Shown piece by piece: positions 1-6,449 of a stretch of DNA of 10,721 bases. This DNA comes from CAYRPN01 sp964426135. Lineage in GTDB: Bacteria > Planctomycetota > Phycisphaerae > Phycisphaerales > Phycisphaeraceae. Numbering within the stretch: position 1 is the stretch's first letter; every line of letters begins with the position of its first letter. Made by a program: the position numbers and the translations under genes. Under the pieces are notes generated by a model. That model was given only the letters and a program-made list of their open reading frames with translations. It was not told where the DNA came from and did no database searches. The stretch is from NCBI GenBank assembly GCA_964426135.1, contig CAYRPN010000168.1:1-10721 (forward strand), given 5' to 3'.

Positions 1-48
1 GTCAAAAACGCTGCGAACTCCGCTTACTTCGTGCGCGGCTCCTTCTGA
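1..48 (+). CDS. possible 3' end of an unidentified plus-strand gene
   Basis: Frame 1 is open from the window edge and ends at TGA 46-48, giving a 15-residue tail that ends in ...YFVRGSF. Third codon positions are mostly C or G, like real genes here. The fragment is far too short to identify, and frames 2 and 3 are also open across the edge, so this is only a candidate. If real, it converges on truD, and the hairpin at 109-135 would lie between the two stop codons. Confidence 0.2.
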   Translation, partial: VKNAANSAYFVRGSF

Positions 49-108
49 AGCCCCGCATAATCCGCGCTAAGCCGGCCGAGCCGGAAGGGCCAAGGGTAGA
101 GGGATAAG

Positions 109-135
109 AACTTCTGCGCGCCGCGCGTAGAAGTT
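109..135 (-). terminator. hairpin downstream of truD, candidate terminator
   Basis: Arms AACTTCTGCGCG (109-120) and CGCGTAGAAGTT (124-135) pair along their length with one G-T wobble, leaving a 3-nt loop. The hairpin starts 13 nt past the truD stop. On the minus strand it is followed by TCTTATCCC, not a T tract, so it may be a transcript-protecting hairpin or a weak bidirectional terminator between convergent genes. Confidence 0.4.
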
Positions 136-148
136 GCAGGGTCAGAAT

Positions 149-1594
149 CTACTCATCGCCGCCATCGAGCATGGTGCGCTCGATCTCGCTGAGCCCGTCG
201 GATTCGCCTTCCTCATCAACGGGCCTTGCCGCATCACCGGCGACCGGGGCGATCGGGCTGCCTTCCTGCGGCGGCGCGGCGCCGTCGGCAACAGGTTCAT
301 TCGATGACGGCTTATGCGGTGCATCGCGGCAGGGCTTCATGATCTCGCGGAGAACCATCGTGGCGAAGCAGCCGCGCGGAAGCTCGAAGGCGACGCGGAC
401 GAAAGAGCCGCACTCATCAACGCCGCCGCTGATGTCCGGATCCTTGATGATGACCCGCATCGGCCTGCGGGTTCCCTCGACGGACCGCGGCCCGTGGGCG
501 CCGCTGGGCGAATTGCAGATTTCCTCCGCCGTCAGCCCGAACTCCGCCAGCGGTTCCTGCTCCCACTCATCGACCTGTCCCGCGGCGCGGATCATGCCGC
601 CGCCCCACATGGGCCCGCTGGGTGAAAGCTCCAGCCGCGCCATGCGGCCGCCAGGCGCGTTCTCGATCGCCGCGGTTTCCTCATCCACCGCGAAGACCGC
701 GCGGCTGTCGTGCTTCCACGCCAGGTCGCCGGGCACAATCCGGTCGAACAAGCCGCGGCGAATCCGGCGATCGAGCACGCCATTGAAGATCGCGCTCTGC
801 AGGCTGCTGACCATGAACTCGCGCTGCATCGGATCGATCGCCATCACCGCCTCTTCAAACGACTTGCCCTGCCGCAGCGCGTCGAGCGCCTGCCGGTCGT
901 GGCGGAACATGCGGGCCCAGCGTTTGAGCGCTTCGCCGTACTGTCCTTCTTCATAGAGCCGACGGGCGACGCCGCGGATCGGCGGATCGTGCGGCCCCGC
1001 GCGGCCGAGCAACTCATCGAGCAGCGCCTTCCAATCGCCTTTGACGAGATACTTGCCCAGCAGATGGTTGGTCTGGCGGTAGCCGAAACGCTGGTCGCCG
1101 ATGTAGTTGGGCGCACCGATCGCCGAGACGCGGTCGAGGATGCGCTTGGCGTGAAGGACGGCCGAGGGATCGATGTTGCGGATGCGGATGATGAACCGGT
1201 TGCCTGCGAGGTGGCCCTTGCGAAGCTTGTTCGTGTGCCGCGCCGCCCAGAGAAGTTTGAACTTCGTGAACTGAATCCGCTCGGCGAGTTTGTCCCGGCT
1301 CTTGTCGGGAAGATAGATGCTGAAGTGCTGCCGGGTGACCGCGTGCTTGTCCTTCAGCCCGGCGTAGCCGACATCGCTGCGGCGCACGCCGAACATTTTC
1401 GCCAGGCGGCGCTGCACGTCGGTGGTGGTCTGCTCGCGCTTCTCGATGAAAAGATAAAGATGCTCACCCTCGCCGCACGCCTGGTAGAGCGGCTGCTCAT
1501 CGACGAGGAAATCCTCGGGGCGCACCTTGATCAGGCCGCCGGTGCCGGGCGTGTCAGCCGTGAGATACGCCAGATGGTCGGTGGCCCGCAGCAT
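149..1594 (-). CDS. truD: tRNA pseudouridine(13) synthase TruD
   Basis: TruD isomerises U13 of tRNA to pseudouridine in the cytoplasm. The 481-residue product shows the family landmarks in order: an N-terminal RPEDFLVDE (25-33), the catalytic block GYAGLKDKHAVTRQ (76-89) with the expected nucleophile Asp82, NYIGDQRFG (163-171), SLQSAIFNGVLDRR (264-277) and the closing LPRGCFATMVLRE (405-417). The core ends near residue 423. About 60 further residues (rich in Pro, Ala, Glu, Asp) form a low-complexity acidic tail, making the protein well over 100 residues longer than E. coli TruD (about 349). The ATG at 1592-1594 is chosen because the residues after it fit the family N-terminus. No Shine-Dalgarno sequence is visible. 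It lies 49 bp downstream of ilvE on the same strand and may be co-transcribed. The family call is very secure. Confidence 0.96.
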   Translation of the reverse strand: MLRATDHLAYLTADTPGTGGLIKVRPEDFLVDEQPLYQACGEGEHLYLFIEKREQTTTDVQRRLAKMFGVRRSDVGYAGLKDKHAVTRQHFSIYLPDKSRDKLAERIQFTKFKLLWAARHTNKLRKGHLAGNRFIIRIRNIDPSAVLHAKRILDRVSAIGAPNYIGDQRFGYRQTNHLLGKYLVKGDWKALLDELLGRAGPHDPPIRGVARRLYEEGQYGEALKRWARMFRHDRQALDALRQGKSFEEAVMAIDPMQREFMVSSLQSAIFNGVLDRRIRRGLFDRIVPGDLAWKHDSRAVFAVDEETAAIENAPGGRMARLELSPSGPMWGGGMIRAAGQVDEWEQEPLAEFGLTAEEICNSPSGAHGPRSVEGTRRPMRVIIKDPDISGGVDECGSFVRVAFELPRGCFATMVLREIMKPCRDAPHKPSSNEPVADGAAPPQEGSPIAPVAGDAARPVDEEGESDGLSEIERTMLDGGDE

Positions 1595-1597
1595 CGT

Positions 1598-1633
1598 TTG
1601 GAATCTGAAATGTGAGATTTGAAATCGAGGATC
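1598..1633 (-). repeat. AT-rich GAAATCT-type low-complexity stretch before truD
   Basis: The ilvE-truD gap is filled by degenerate iterations of GAATCT/GAAAT/GAGATTT, with small dyads such as AATCT (1602-1606) against AGATT (1615-1619). Its base composition contrasts sharply with the GC-rich flanks. It resembles the 7-bp GATTTCG blocks inside the PSCyt gene but is more degenerate, and it occupies the place where a truD ribosome binding site would be expected. Confidence 0.3.
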
Positions 1634-1643
1634 CTGGCGTGCT

Positions 1644-2516
1644 TCAATCTTCCGGCGCGTTCTTCGCCACCAATGCCTTGAAACCCGCGATCAGCTTCCT
1701 GGTCAGCGGGCCCGGCTCGCCGCCGCCGATGACGCGGCCATCCATCTTCGTCACCGGAATCACTTCCGCAGCCGTGCCCGTGAGGAACATTTCGTCGGCG
1801 ACATACAGATCGTGCTTCGTCAGATCGGGACGCTGAATGGGCACGCCCGCCTGCGTGGCCAGGTCCAGCACCAGCTTCATCGTCACGCCCTCGAGCACGC
1901 CGGCATGCAGCGGCGGCGAGTAGAGACTGCTGTTCTTCACGATGAAGATATTGTCGCCGGTGCATTCGGCGACGAAGCCCTGCGGATTGAGCATGACCGC
2001 TTCGAGCACGCCGGCATCGATCGCCTCGATCTTGGCGAGAATGTTGTTGAGGTAGTTGAGGCTCTTGATCCGCGGCGACAGCGCTGCCGGGTGGTTTCGC
2101 ACCACCGAACTGGTGATGACCGCCAGGCCCTTCTCATAGAGTTCCGCCGGATAGAGCGTGATCGCGTCCACGATGACGAACACGTTGGGCGTCGGGCACA
2201 CGAAGGGATTGAGCCCCAGCGAACCGGCGCCGCGGGTGACGACGAGACGGATGTAGCCGTTGACGCAGTTGTTCGCCTTCACCGTTTCCTGCACGGCGGC
2301 AAAGAGCTGGTCCACGGTCTGATGAATGGTCAGGCGGATGGACCGCGCCGACTCGAACAGCCGCACCAGGTGGGTGCGCAGCTTCAGAACGCGGCTGTTG
2401 TAAACGCGAATACCCTCGAAGACGCCGTCGCCGTAGAGCACGCCGTGGTCGTAGACGCTGATGTTCGCCTGTTCGGGCGGCAGCAGTTTTCCGTTAAGCC
2501 AGATCAGTTTGGACAC
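1644..2516 (-). CDS. ilvE: branched-chain amino acid aminotransferase
   Basis: This is a class IV PLP-dependent transaminase for the last step of leucine, isoleucine and valine synthesis (2-oxoacid plus glutamate) and their reversible degradation. The 290 residues are full length for the family. Visible landmarks are IWLNGKLLP (5-13), the YGDGVFEGIRVY block (28-39), the PLP lysine K151 in RIKSLNYLNNILAKIEA (149-165), ECTGDNIF (184-191), LEGVTM (208-213) and GTAAEVIPV (247-255). The start is a GTG at 2514-2516, supported by AGGAA on the minus strand (2524-2528) with a 7-nt spacer. A perfect TATAAT lies about 60 bp upstream, so ilvE probably has its own promoter rather than depending on the upstream PSCyt gene. 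D-amino acid transaminase or aminodeoxychorismate lyase are related folds, but SLNYLNNILAK and EGIR strongly favour IlvE. Confidence 0.94.
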   Translation of the reverse strand: MSKLIWLNGKLLPPEQANISVYDHGVLYGDGVFEGIRVYNSRVLKLRTHLVRLFESARSIRLTIHQTVDQLFAAVQETVKANNCVNGYIRLVVTRGAGSLGLNPFVCPTPNVFVIVDAITLYPAELYEKGLAVITSSVVRNHPAALSPRIKSLNYLNNILAKIEAIDAGVLEAVMLNPQGFVAECTGDNIFIVKNSSLYSPPLHAGVLEGVTMKLVLDLATQAGVPIQRPDLTKHDLYVADEMFLTGTAAEVIPVTKMDGRVIGGGEPGPLTRKLIAGFKALVAKNAPED

Positions 2517-2574
2517 GTGACGGTTCCTGGCCTCGCGCGGGGAGCGATACGGATCAATGGCGAGGCGGGCGGGA

Positions 2575-2580
2575 ATTATA
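2575..2580 (-). promoter_or_regulatory. TATAAT -10 box upstream of ilvE
   Basis: The plus-strand ATTATA reads as a perfect TATAAT toward ilvE, in the 103-bp gap after the PSCyt gene. In such GC-rich DNA a consensus -10 box is noteworthy. No good -35 hexamer is seen 16-18 nt upstream. A start near 2568 would give ilvE a leader of about 50 nt that contains its AGGAA ribosome binding site. Confidence 0.45.
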
Positions 2581-2619
2581 GCGATTCCCCGTGAGCGAGC
2601 CGGAGCAGGTCAGCGGCGG

Positions 2620-5600
2620 TCATTCCTTCGTCAGCGACTCATCCAGATTGCAGATCGCCAGGCACAGACTCGCCCAGGCGGCGTGTTCGACCGCGTCGAG
2701 CTTCTCATCGCGCGGCGATTCGCCGACTTTCACCAGCTTCATCGCCGCGTCCCTGTCGCCGGCGAACTGCTTCCGCAATCGCTCCAGCGCAGCCAGCAGC
2801 ACCTGTTTTTCCTCCGTCGAGGACGACCGTGAAAGTGCGAGGCGATACGCGAAATCGATCCGCGCACCGTCGCCGGCGGCATGGTTGTCCGTCAGCACGC
2901 GCTGCGCCATGGCCCGCGCAGCTTCCACATAGGTCGTGTCGTTGAATGTCGTCAGCGCGTGCAGCGGCGAGTTCGTGCGGATCGCCTTCACCGTGCAGAC
3001 CGAGCGCGGCGCGGTGTCGAAGAACATCGTCGGCCCGACGATGCGGCGCCAGAAGGTGTACAGGCTCCGGCGATACAGCGCCTCGCCTTTGTCCTGCGTG
3101 TACCGCTTGCCGCCGAAGGTCGCCTCTTCCCACACGCCCGGCGGCTGATATCCGTTCACCGGCCTGCCGCCCGGCTCCCCCGACTTATCCACGAGCAATC
3201 CCCCCACCGCCAGCGCCTGGTCGCGGATCATCCACGACGGCATGCGGAACCGTGCGCCCCGCGCCAGCAGCCGATTCTCCGGATCGCGCTCCGCCAGCGC
3301 CGGCGTCACCGCGGAGTTCTGTCGATACGTCGCACTGGTGACGATCAGCTTGACGAGCCGCTTGACGTCCCAAGGAGAAGAGATTTCGGATTTCGGATTT
3401 CGGATTGCGGATTGATCGGCCCCTTCGTCCCTTCGTCCCTCCGTCCCTCCGTCCCTTCCCCCTGCAAACTCCACCGCCAGCCAGTCGAGCAGATCCTGCT
3501 GCATCGGCCGCTCGCCCTGGATGCCGAAGTCCTCACTGGTCTTGACGAGTCCGATGCCGAAGAACTGCTGCCAGAGACGATTTACGGTGACCCGCGCCGT
3601 CAGCGGATGCCCCGGCGACACCAGCCAGCGCGCCAGCGTCAGGCGATTCATCGGTGCCGCAGCCGCGTTGCCGGGGGCGGCGTCCGATGCGCCCATCGCA
3701 GCCGTCGGCGCCAGCCATGCGGGCAGGCCCGCGGTCACTTCCTCCTGCGGCTTGTTGTAGATGCCCTTGTCAAGCATGAAAGTCTTGCGGAACTGCTTGG
3801 GATCCTTGCGATCCTCCATCACCATCACCTTCACGCCGCCCTTGCGCAGGTCGGCCAGAGACTTCGTCGCCGCGTCGATCTCGCCGCGCAGCCTCGCGGT
3901 CACCGCATCGTTCACCCTCAAATGATCCGACACGAGATCGGCCTGCGCCTTGTTTCGCTTCTCAGCCGGCGTGCGCAGAGCCGCAAGCAACGCCTGCGAC
4001 GCGCCGCCCAGCTTCGGCTGCGGCGCGTCCGTGACAGATAATCGGAAATGACCCAGATTGTGGCTCGCATGAGGCGAGTCGTGGCGAAGCGTGATCGTCA
4101 GCGTCGCGCCTTTGGCGCTCTTCACCGGCTCGGCGAAGCGGAACACTGCCTCGTGGTCGCGGTTCACCGGCTTGCCGTCCCACACCGCCCAGCCCGTGCC
4201 GGCGTTGCCGTCGAACGCCCTGGCCACTTTCAGATCGCCCTGCTCGAACGTCGCTTCGGCGGAGGCGATTTTCAGGCGCGCCGGCTTGTCGTCGCCGGCG
4301 CGCTTGATCTGCACTTCGATCTCGGTCAGCACGAAGTTGCCGCTGTCGCTCCGCGCCAGGCCGCCTTGCGTCATCGCGGGATGCCGCAGCGCCTCGAGGC
4401 GAAGGCCCGTGATCGAATCGAGGTCCGTCGGCGCGGTGATGGTGTACGTGTCGTTCTTCGGATTCGGGCCGCCGGCGTGGATGATGTCGGCCTCGTGAAG
4501 CGTGAGCGTCTGCGTCACGGCCTTGTATGACGATGGCTTGAGCGAGCGCCAGTTGCCATTCTTCTCCAACGCGGCGATCGCGTCTTTCTCCCGCAGTGCC
4601 AGATCGGGCGCGATCTCTTTCAACCGCTTCGCCAACTCCGCATTCAGCGCGGCGATGCGAGCCTCAGTTTCCGCGAGACGCTGCTTCTGCTCGCCGCTGA
4701 CAACTTCGATCACCGGCGGCGTCTGCGGGTTGCCGCCGCCGCCGTCCACCGGCGTCTGGTTGAAGAACGCGATGAAGCTGTAGTAATCCTTTCGGCTGAA
4801 CGGATCGTACTTGTGGTCGTGGCACCGGCAGCAGTTGAGCGTCACGCCCATCCACACCGTGCCCATCGTCTCGCTCTGATCGAACAGATATTCGATGCGG
4901 TTTTCCTCGGCGATGCGCCCGCCTTCGCCGTTGATCGGATGGTTGCGATTGAATGCCGTGGCGAGGCGGCGTTCATCGGGGGAGGTGGGGAGCCAGTGCG
5001 AAGTCGATTTCGGATTTCGGATTTCGGACTGCGGATTGTTGCCTTGCCCCTTCGTCCCTTCGTCCCTCTGTCCCTTCGTCCCTTCGTCCCTCCGTCCCTC
5101 AGTCCCTTCTTCAACCCAATCCCCCGCCAACTGCAGCACCGTGAACTGGTCGTACGGCATGTTCCGGTTGAACGCCTGCACCACCCAGTCGCGCCAAGGC
5201 CACATCGTGCGCTCGTTGTCGCCCTGGTACCCGTTGCTGTCGGCGTACCGCGCCGCCTCGAGCCAGTCCCACGCCATGCGCTCGCCGAACCGCGGCGAGG
5301 TGAGCAAGCGATCCACGAGACGGTCGTAGGCATCAGGCGAACCCGGCTCGCGCTTGACCTTGGCGATCAGATCAGCTTCCCACTCCTTCACAAACGCATC
5401 CACCTCGGCGGGTGTCGGCGGCAGGCCCGTCAGGTCCAGCGTGACGCGGCGAATCAGGGTGTGCGGCGATGCCTGCGGCGACGGTGCAAGTCCTTCCTTC
5501 TCCAGCTTCGCCAACACAAACCGATCGATGCCGTTGCGCGACCAGCCGGCGTTCTTCACCGTCGGCAGCGCGGGCCGCTGCGGCGCGGTAAACGACCAGT

Positions 5601-5997
5601 GCCCGCCCCACGCCGCGCCCTCATCGATCCAGCGCTTGATCAGATCGATCTGCGCGGGCGACATTTTCTTTTTCGACTTTGGCGGCGGCATCACCTCGTC
5701 GTCATCCGACGTGATCAGCCGTTGGAACAGTTCGCTGTCGCCGCTCTTGCCCGGCACGAGGATCGCCACGTCATCCTGGACGCGAAACGCGCCCTCCTTC
5801 GTGTCCAGCCGCAGCTTCGCCTTGCGCGTGCCGGCATCGGGACCGTGGCAGAGGTAGCAGTTCTCCGAAAGGATGGGCTGAATGTCGCGCGCGTAGTCAA
5901 CCTTCGGCGCGGCTGTGAGCGGCGCGGAAACGAGGCACAACGTCGCCAGAACAAGACCAGACGCGCGATAAATGCTGACTGAATGCATGAGTTTCAC
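2620..5997 (-). CDS. secreted planctomycete cytochrome / DUF1549-DUF1553 (PSCyt1-PSCyt2-PSD1) protein
   Basis: The product is 1125 residues. A signal peptide (about 1-30, hydrophobic LVLATLCLVSAPLTAA) points to export. PSCyt1 follows, with DIQPILSENCYLCHG, a CxxCH heme motif at 47-51 and MPPP at 103-106. DUF1549/PSCyt2 spans about 155-415, including RFGERMAWDWLEAARYADSNG, FNRNHPINGEGGR and a second CxxCH (C389, C392, H393). A discoidin-like middle region follows around 500-670. DUF1553/PSD1 begins near 780 (RVTVNRLWQQFFGIGL) and runs to the C-terminal NLDE motif. The biochemical role of the family is not settled; the heme motifs suggest a periplasmic redox function, possibly in polysaccharide breakdown. 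Two repeat-derived insertions (about residues 296-333 and 843-873) interrupt conserved blocks without breaking the frame. The usual DUF1501 partner gene is not adjacent. The start may be GTG at 5997 or ATG at 5988, and the spacing of GAGAAG and GGTGA slightly favours the ATG. Confidence 0.93.
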   Translation of the reverse strand: MKLMHSVSIYRASGLVLATLCLVSAPLTAAPKVDYARDIQPILSENCYLCHGPDAGTRKAKLRLDTKEGAFRVQDDVAILVPGKSGDSELFQRLITSDDDEVMPPPKSKKKMSPAQIDLIKRWIDEGAAWGGHWSFTAPQRPALPTVKNAGWSRNGIDRFVLAKLEKEGLAPSPQASPHTLIRRVTLDLTGLPPTPAEVDAFVKEWEADLIAKVKREPGSPDAYDRLVDRLLTSPRFGERMAWDWLEAARYADSNGYQGDNERTMWPWRDWVVQAFNRNMPYDQFTVLQLAGDWVEEGTEGRRDEGTKGQRDEGTKGQGNNPQSEIRNPKSTSHWLPTSPDERRLATAFNRNHPINGEGGRIAEENRIEYLFDQSETMGTVWMGVTLNCCRCHDHKYDPFSRKDYYSFIAFFNQTPVDGGGGNPQTPPVIEVVSGEQKQRLAETEARIAALNAELAKRLKEIAPDLALREKDAIAALEKNGNWRSLKPSSYKAVTQTLTLHEADIIHAGGPNPKNDTYTITAPTDLDSITGLRLEALRHPAMTQGGLARSDSGNFVLTEIEVQIKRAGDDKPARLKIASAEATFEQGDLKVARAFDGNAGTGWAVWDGKPVNRDHEAVFRFAEPVKSAKGATLTITLRHDSPHASHNLGHFRLSVTDAPQPKLGGASQALLAALRTPAEKRNKAQADLVSDHLRVNDAVTARLRGEIDAATKSLADLRKGGVKVMVMEDRKDPKQFRKTFMLDKGIYNKPQEEVTAGLPAWLAPTAAMGASDAAPGNAAAAPMNRLTLARWLVSPGHPLTARVTVNRLWQQFFGIGLVKTSEDFGIQGERPMQQDLLDWLAVEFAGGRDGGTEGRRDEGADQSAIRNPKSEISSPWDVKRLVKLIVTSATYRQNSAVTPALAERDPENRLLARGARFRMPSWMIRDQALAVGGLLVDKSGEPGGRPVNGYQPPGVWEEATFGGKRYTQDKGEALYRRSLYTFWRRIVGPTMFFDTAPRSVCTVKAIRTNSPLHALTTFNDTTYVEAARAMAQRVLTDNHAAGDGARIDFAYRLALSRSSSTEEKQVLLAALERLRKQFAGDRDAAMKLVKVGESPRDEKLDAVEHAAWASLCLAICNLDESLTKE
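3382..3460 (+). repeat. composite 7-bp + 8-bp repeat, copy A, inside the PSCyt gene
   Basis: On the plus strand three exact GATTTCG units (3382-3402) are followed by GATTGCG and GATTG (to 3414), a 6-nt spacer, then five 8-bp units of the type CCCTTCGT/CCCTCCGT (3421-3460). Read on the coding strand, this gives the IRNPKSE and DEGxxGRR type peptides. It lies between LLDWLAVEF and WDVKRLVKLIVTSATYRQ, which are normally separated by only a few residues in DUF1553 proteins. Confidence 0.85.
5006..5111 (+). repeat. composite 7-bp + 8-bp repeat, copy B, inside the PSCyt gene
   Basis: It has the same organisation and orientation as the copy at 3382-3460: three exact GATTTCG units (5006-5026), GACTGCG and GATTG (to 5038), a 9-nt spacer, then eight 8-bp units based on CCCTTCGT (5048-5111). 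The coding strand reads DEGTKGQR repeats followed by NPQSEIRNPKS. The insertion separates QLAGDW from LPTSPDERRLATAFNRNH, which are contiguous in ordinary DUF1549 proteins. Confidence 0.87.
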
Positions 5998-6005
5998 CGC
6001 TTCTC

Positions 6006-6031
6006 ATGATATCAGCCGACATTCGTTTCAA
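6006..6031 (-). promoter_or_regulatory. possible promoter of the PSCyt gene
   Basis: On the minus strand TTGAAA (6031-6026) is followed 14 nt later by TATCAT (6011-6006). Both hexamers are 5/6 matches to the sigma-70 consensus, but the spacing is shorter than the optimal 17. The -10 sits inside the palindrome TGATATCA (6007-6014), which also occurs at the arsR promoter. Transcription would begin within a few bases of the GTG at 5997. Confidence 0.3.
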
Positions 6032-6161
6032 GCGGGCCGAAGTTTCCCGGCCAGGCCCTTCAACCCCCAGGCAATCCCCGACGCGCGGCTACGCCGACAC
6101 CTGCCGAATGAGGCGCTGCGCATGAGTTAGGAATTGGGTCGAAGTAGCTTCGCGAATTGGC

Positions 6162-6236
6162 GGTCCCCCATTTAGCCGGCGGGCTTGCCCGCCGAGGGCG
6201 TCTCGGCGGGCAAGCCCGCCGGCTAAATCGGGAACC
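6162..6236. repeat. large perfect inverted repeat (hairpin 1) in the divergent intergenic region
   Basis: Arms 6170-6196 and 6202-6228 are perfectly complementary over 27 bp around a 5-nt loop. The arm includes TTTAGCCGGCGGGC. Further pairing with interruptions extends to GGT at 6162-6164 and ACC at 6234-6236. There is no T tract on either side. It lies about 165 bp upstream of the PSCyt start and about 210 bp upstream of arsR. GC-rich palindromes of this kind occur dispersed in planctomycete genomes. Confidence 0.85.
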
Positions 6237-6284
6237 TATTTCGGTCCCGTTCCTTAGTTGACCGGTTCACACCACGGGCTGAAT

Positions 6285-6350
6285 CTCGCGCAAAGGCGCA
6301 AAGCACGCAAAGCGGCGGATTTCTTTGCGAGCTTTGCGCCTTTGCGCGAG
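6285..6350. repeat. CGCAAAG-type inverted repeat (hairpin 2) in the divergent intergenic region
   Basis: Arms CTCGCGCAAAGGCGCAAAGC (6285-6304) and its exact complement (6331-6350) are 20 bp each. After one mismatch the stem continues for 7 more pairs (6306-6312 with 6323-6329), leaving a 10-nt loop. The arms are themselves built from GCGCAAAG-like iterations, a widespread dispersed repeat theme. It lies about 100 bp upstream of arsR. Confidence 0.85.
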
Positions 6351-6413
6351 GTCGGTTTGTCTAGATCACTCATTCCCGGACCCCAGCCAATGGCAATCGC
6401 CTAGAAGGCCTCC

Positions 6414-6449
6414 TTGCAGGCAGAAGTGACCTTGATATCATTTCGTCAA
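6414..6449 (+). promoter_or_regulatory. candidate arsR promoter and overlapping operator
   Basis: TTGCAG (6414-6419), a 16-nt spacer and TATCAT (6436-6441, 5/6 match to consensus) place a start at about 6448-6449, directly at the arsR ATG. An inverted repeat TTGA (6432-6435) N10 TCAA (6446-6449) overlaps the -10 element, and TGATATCA (6433-6440) is itself a palindrome. ArsR repressors generally bind dyads over their own promoter, so this is the best operator candidate. Confidence 0.4.

Noticed and set aside
710..1615. 301-codon plus-strand open frame opposite truD
   Set aside because: Antisense shadow; the minus strand encodes complete TruD with the catalytic motif.
4813..5982. 389-codon plus-strand open frame opposite the PSCyt gene, and a similar one at 2881-4041
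   Set aside because: Both are Arg/His/Pro-rich antisense translations of a gene with clear domain motifs on the minus strand. High GC and the stop-free repeats keep them open.
6162..6236. Hairpin 1 as a rho-independent terminator
   Set aside because: No T tract follows on either strand, and it lies upstream of both divergent genes rather than after one.
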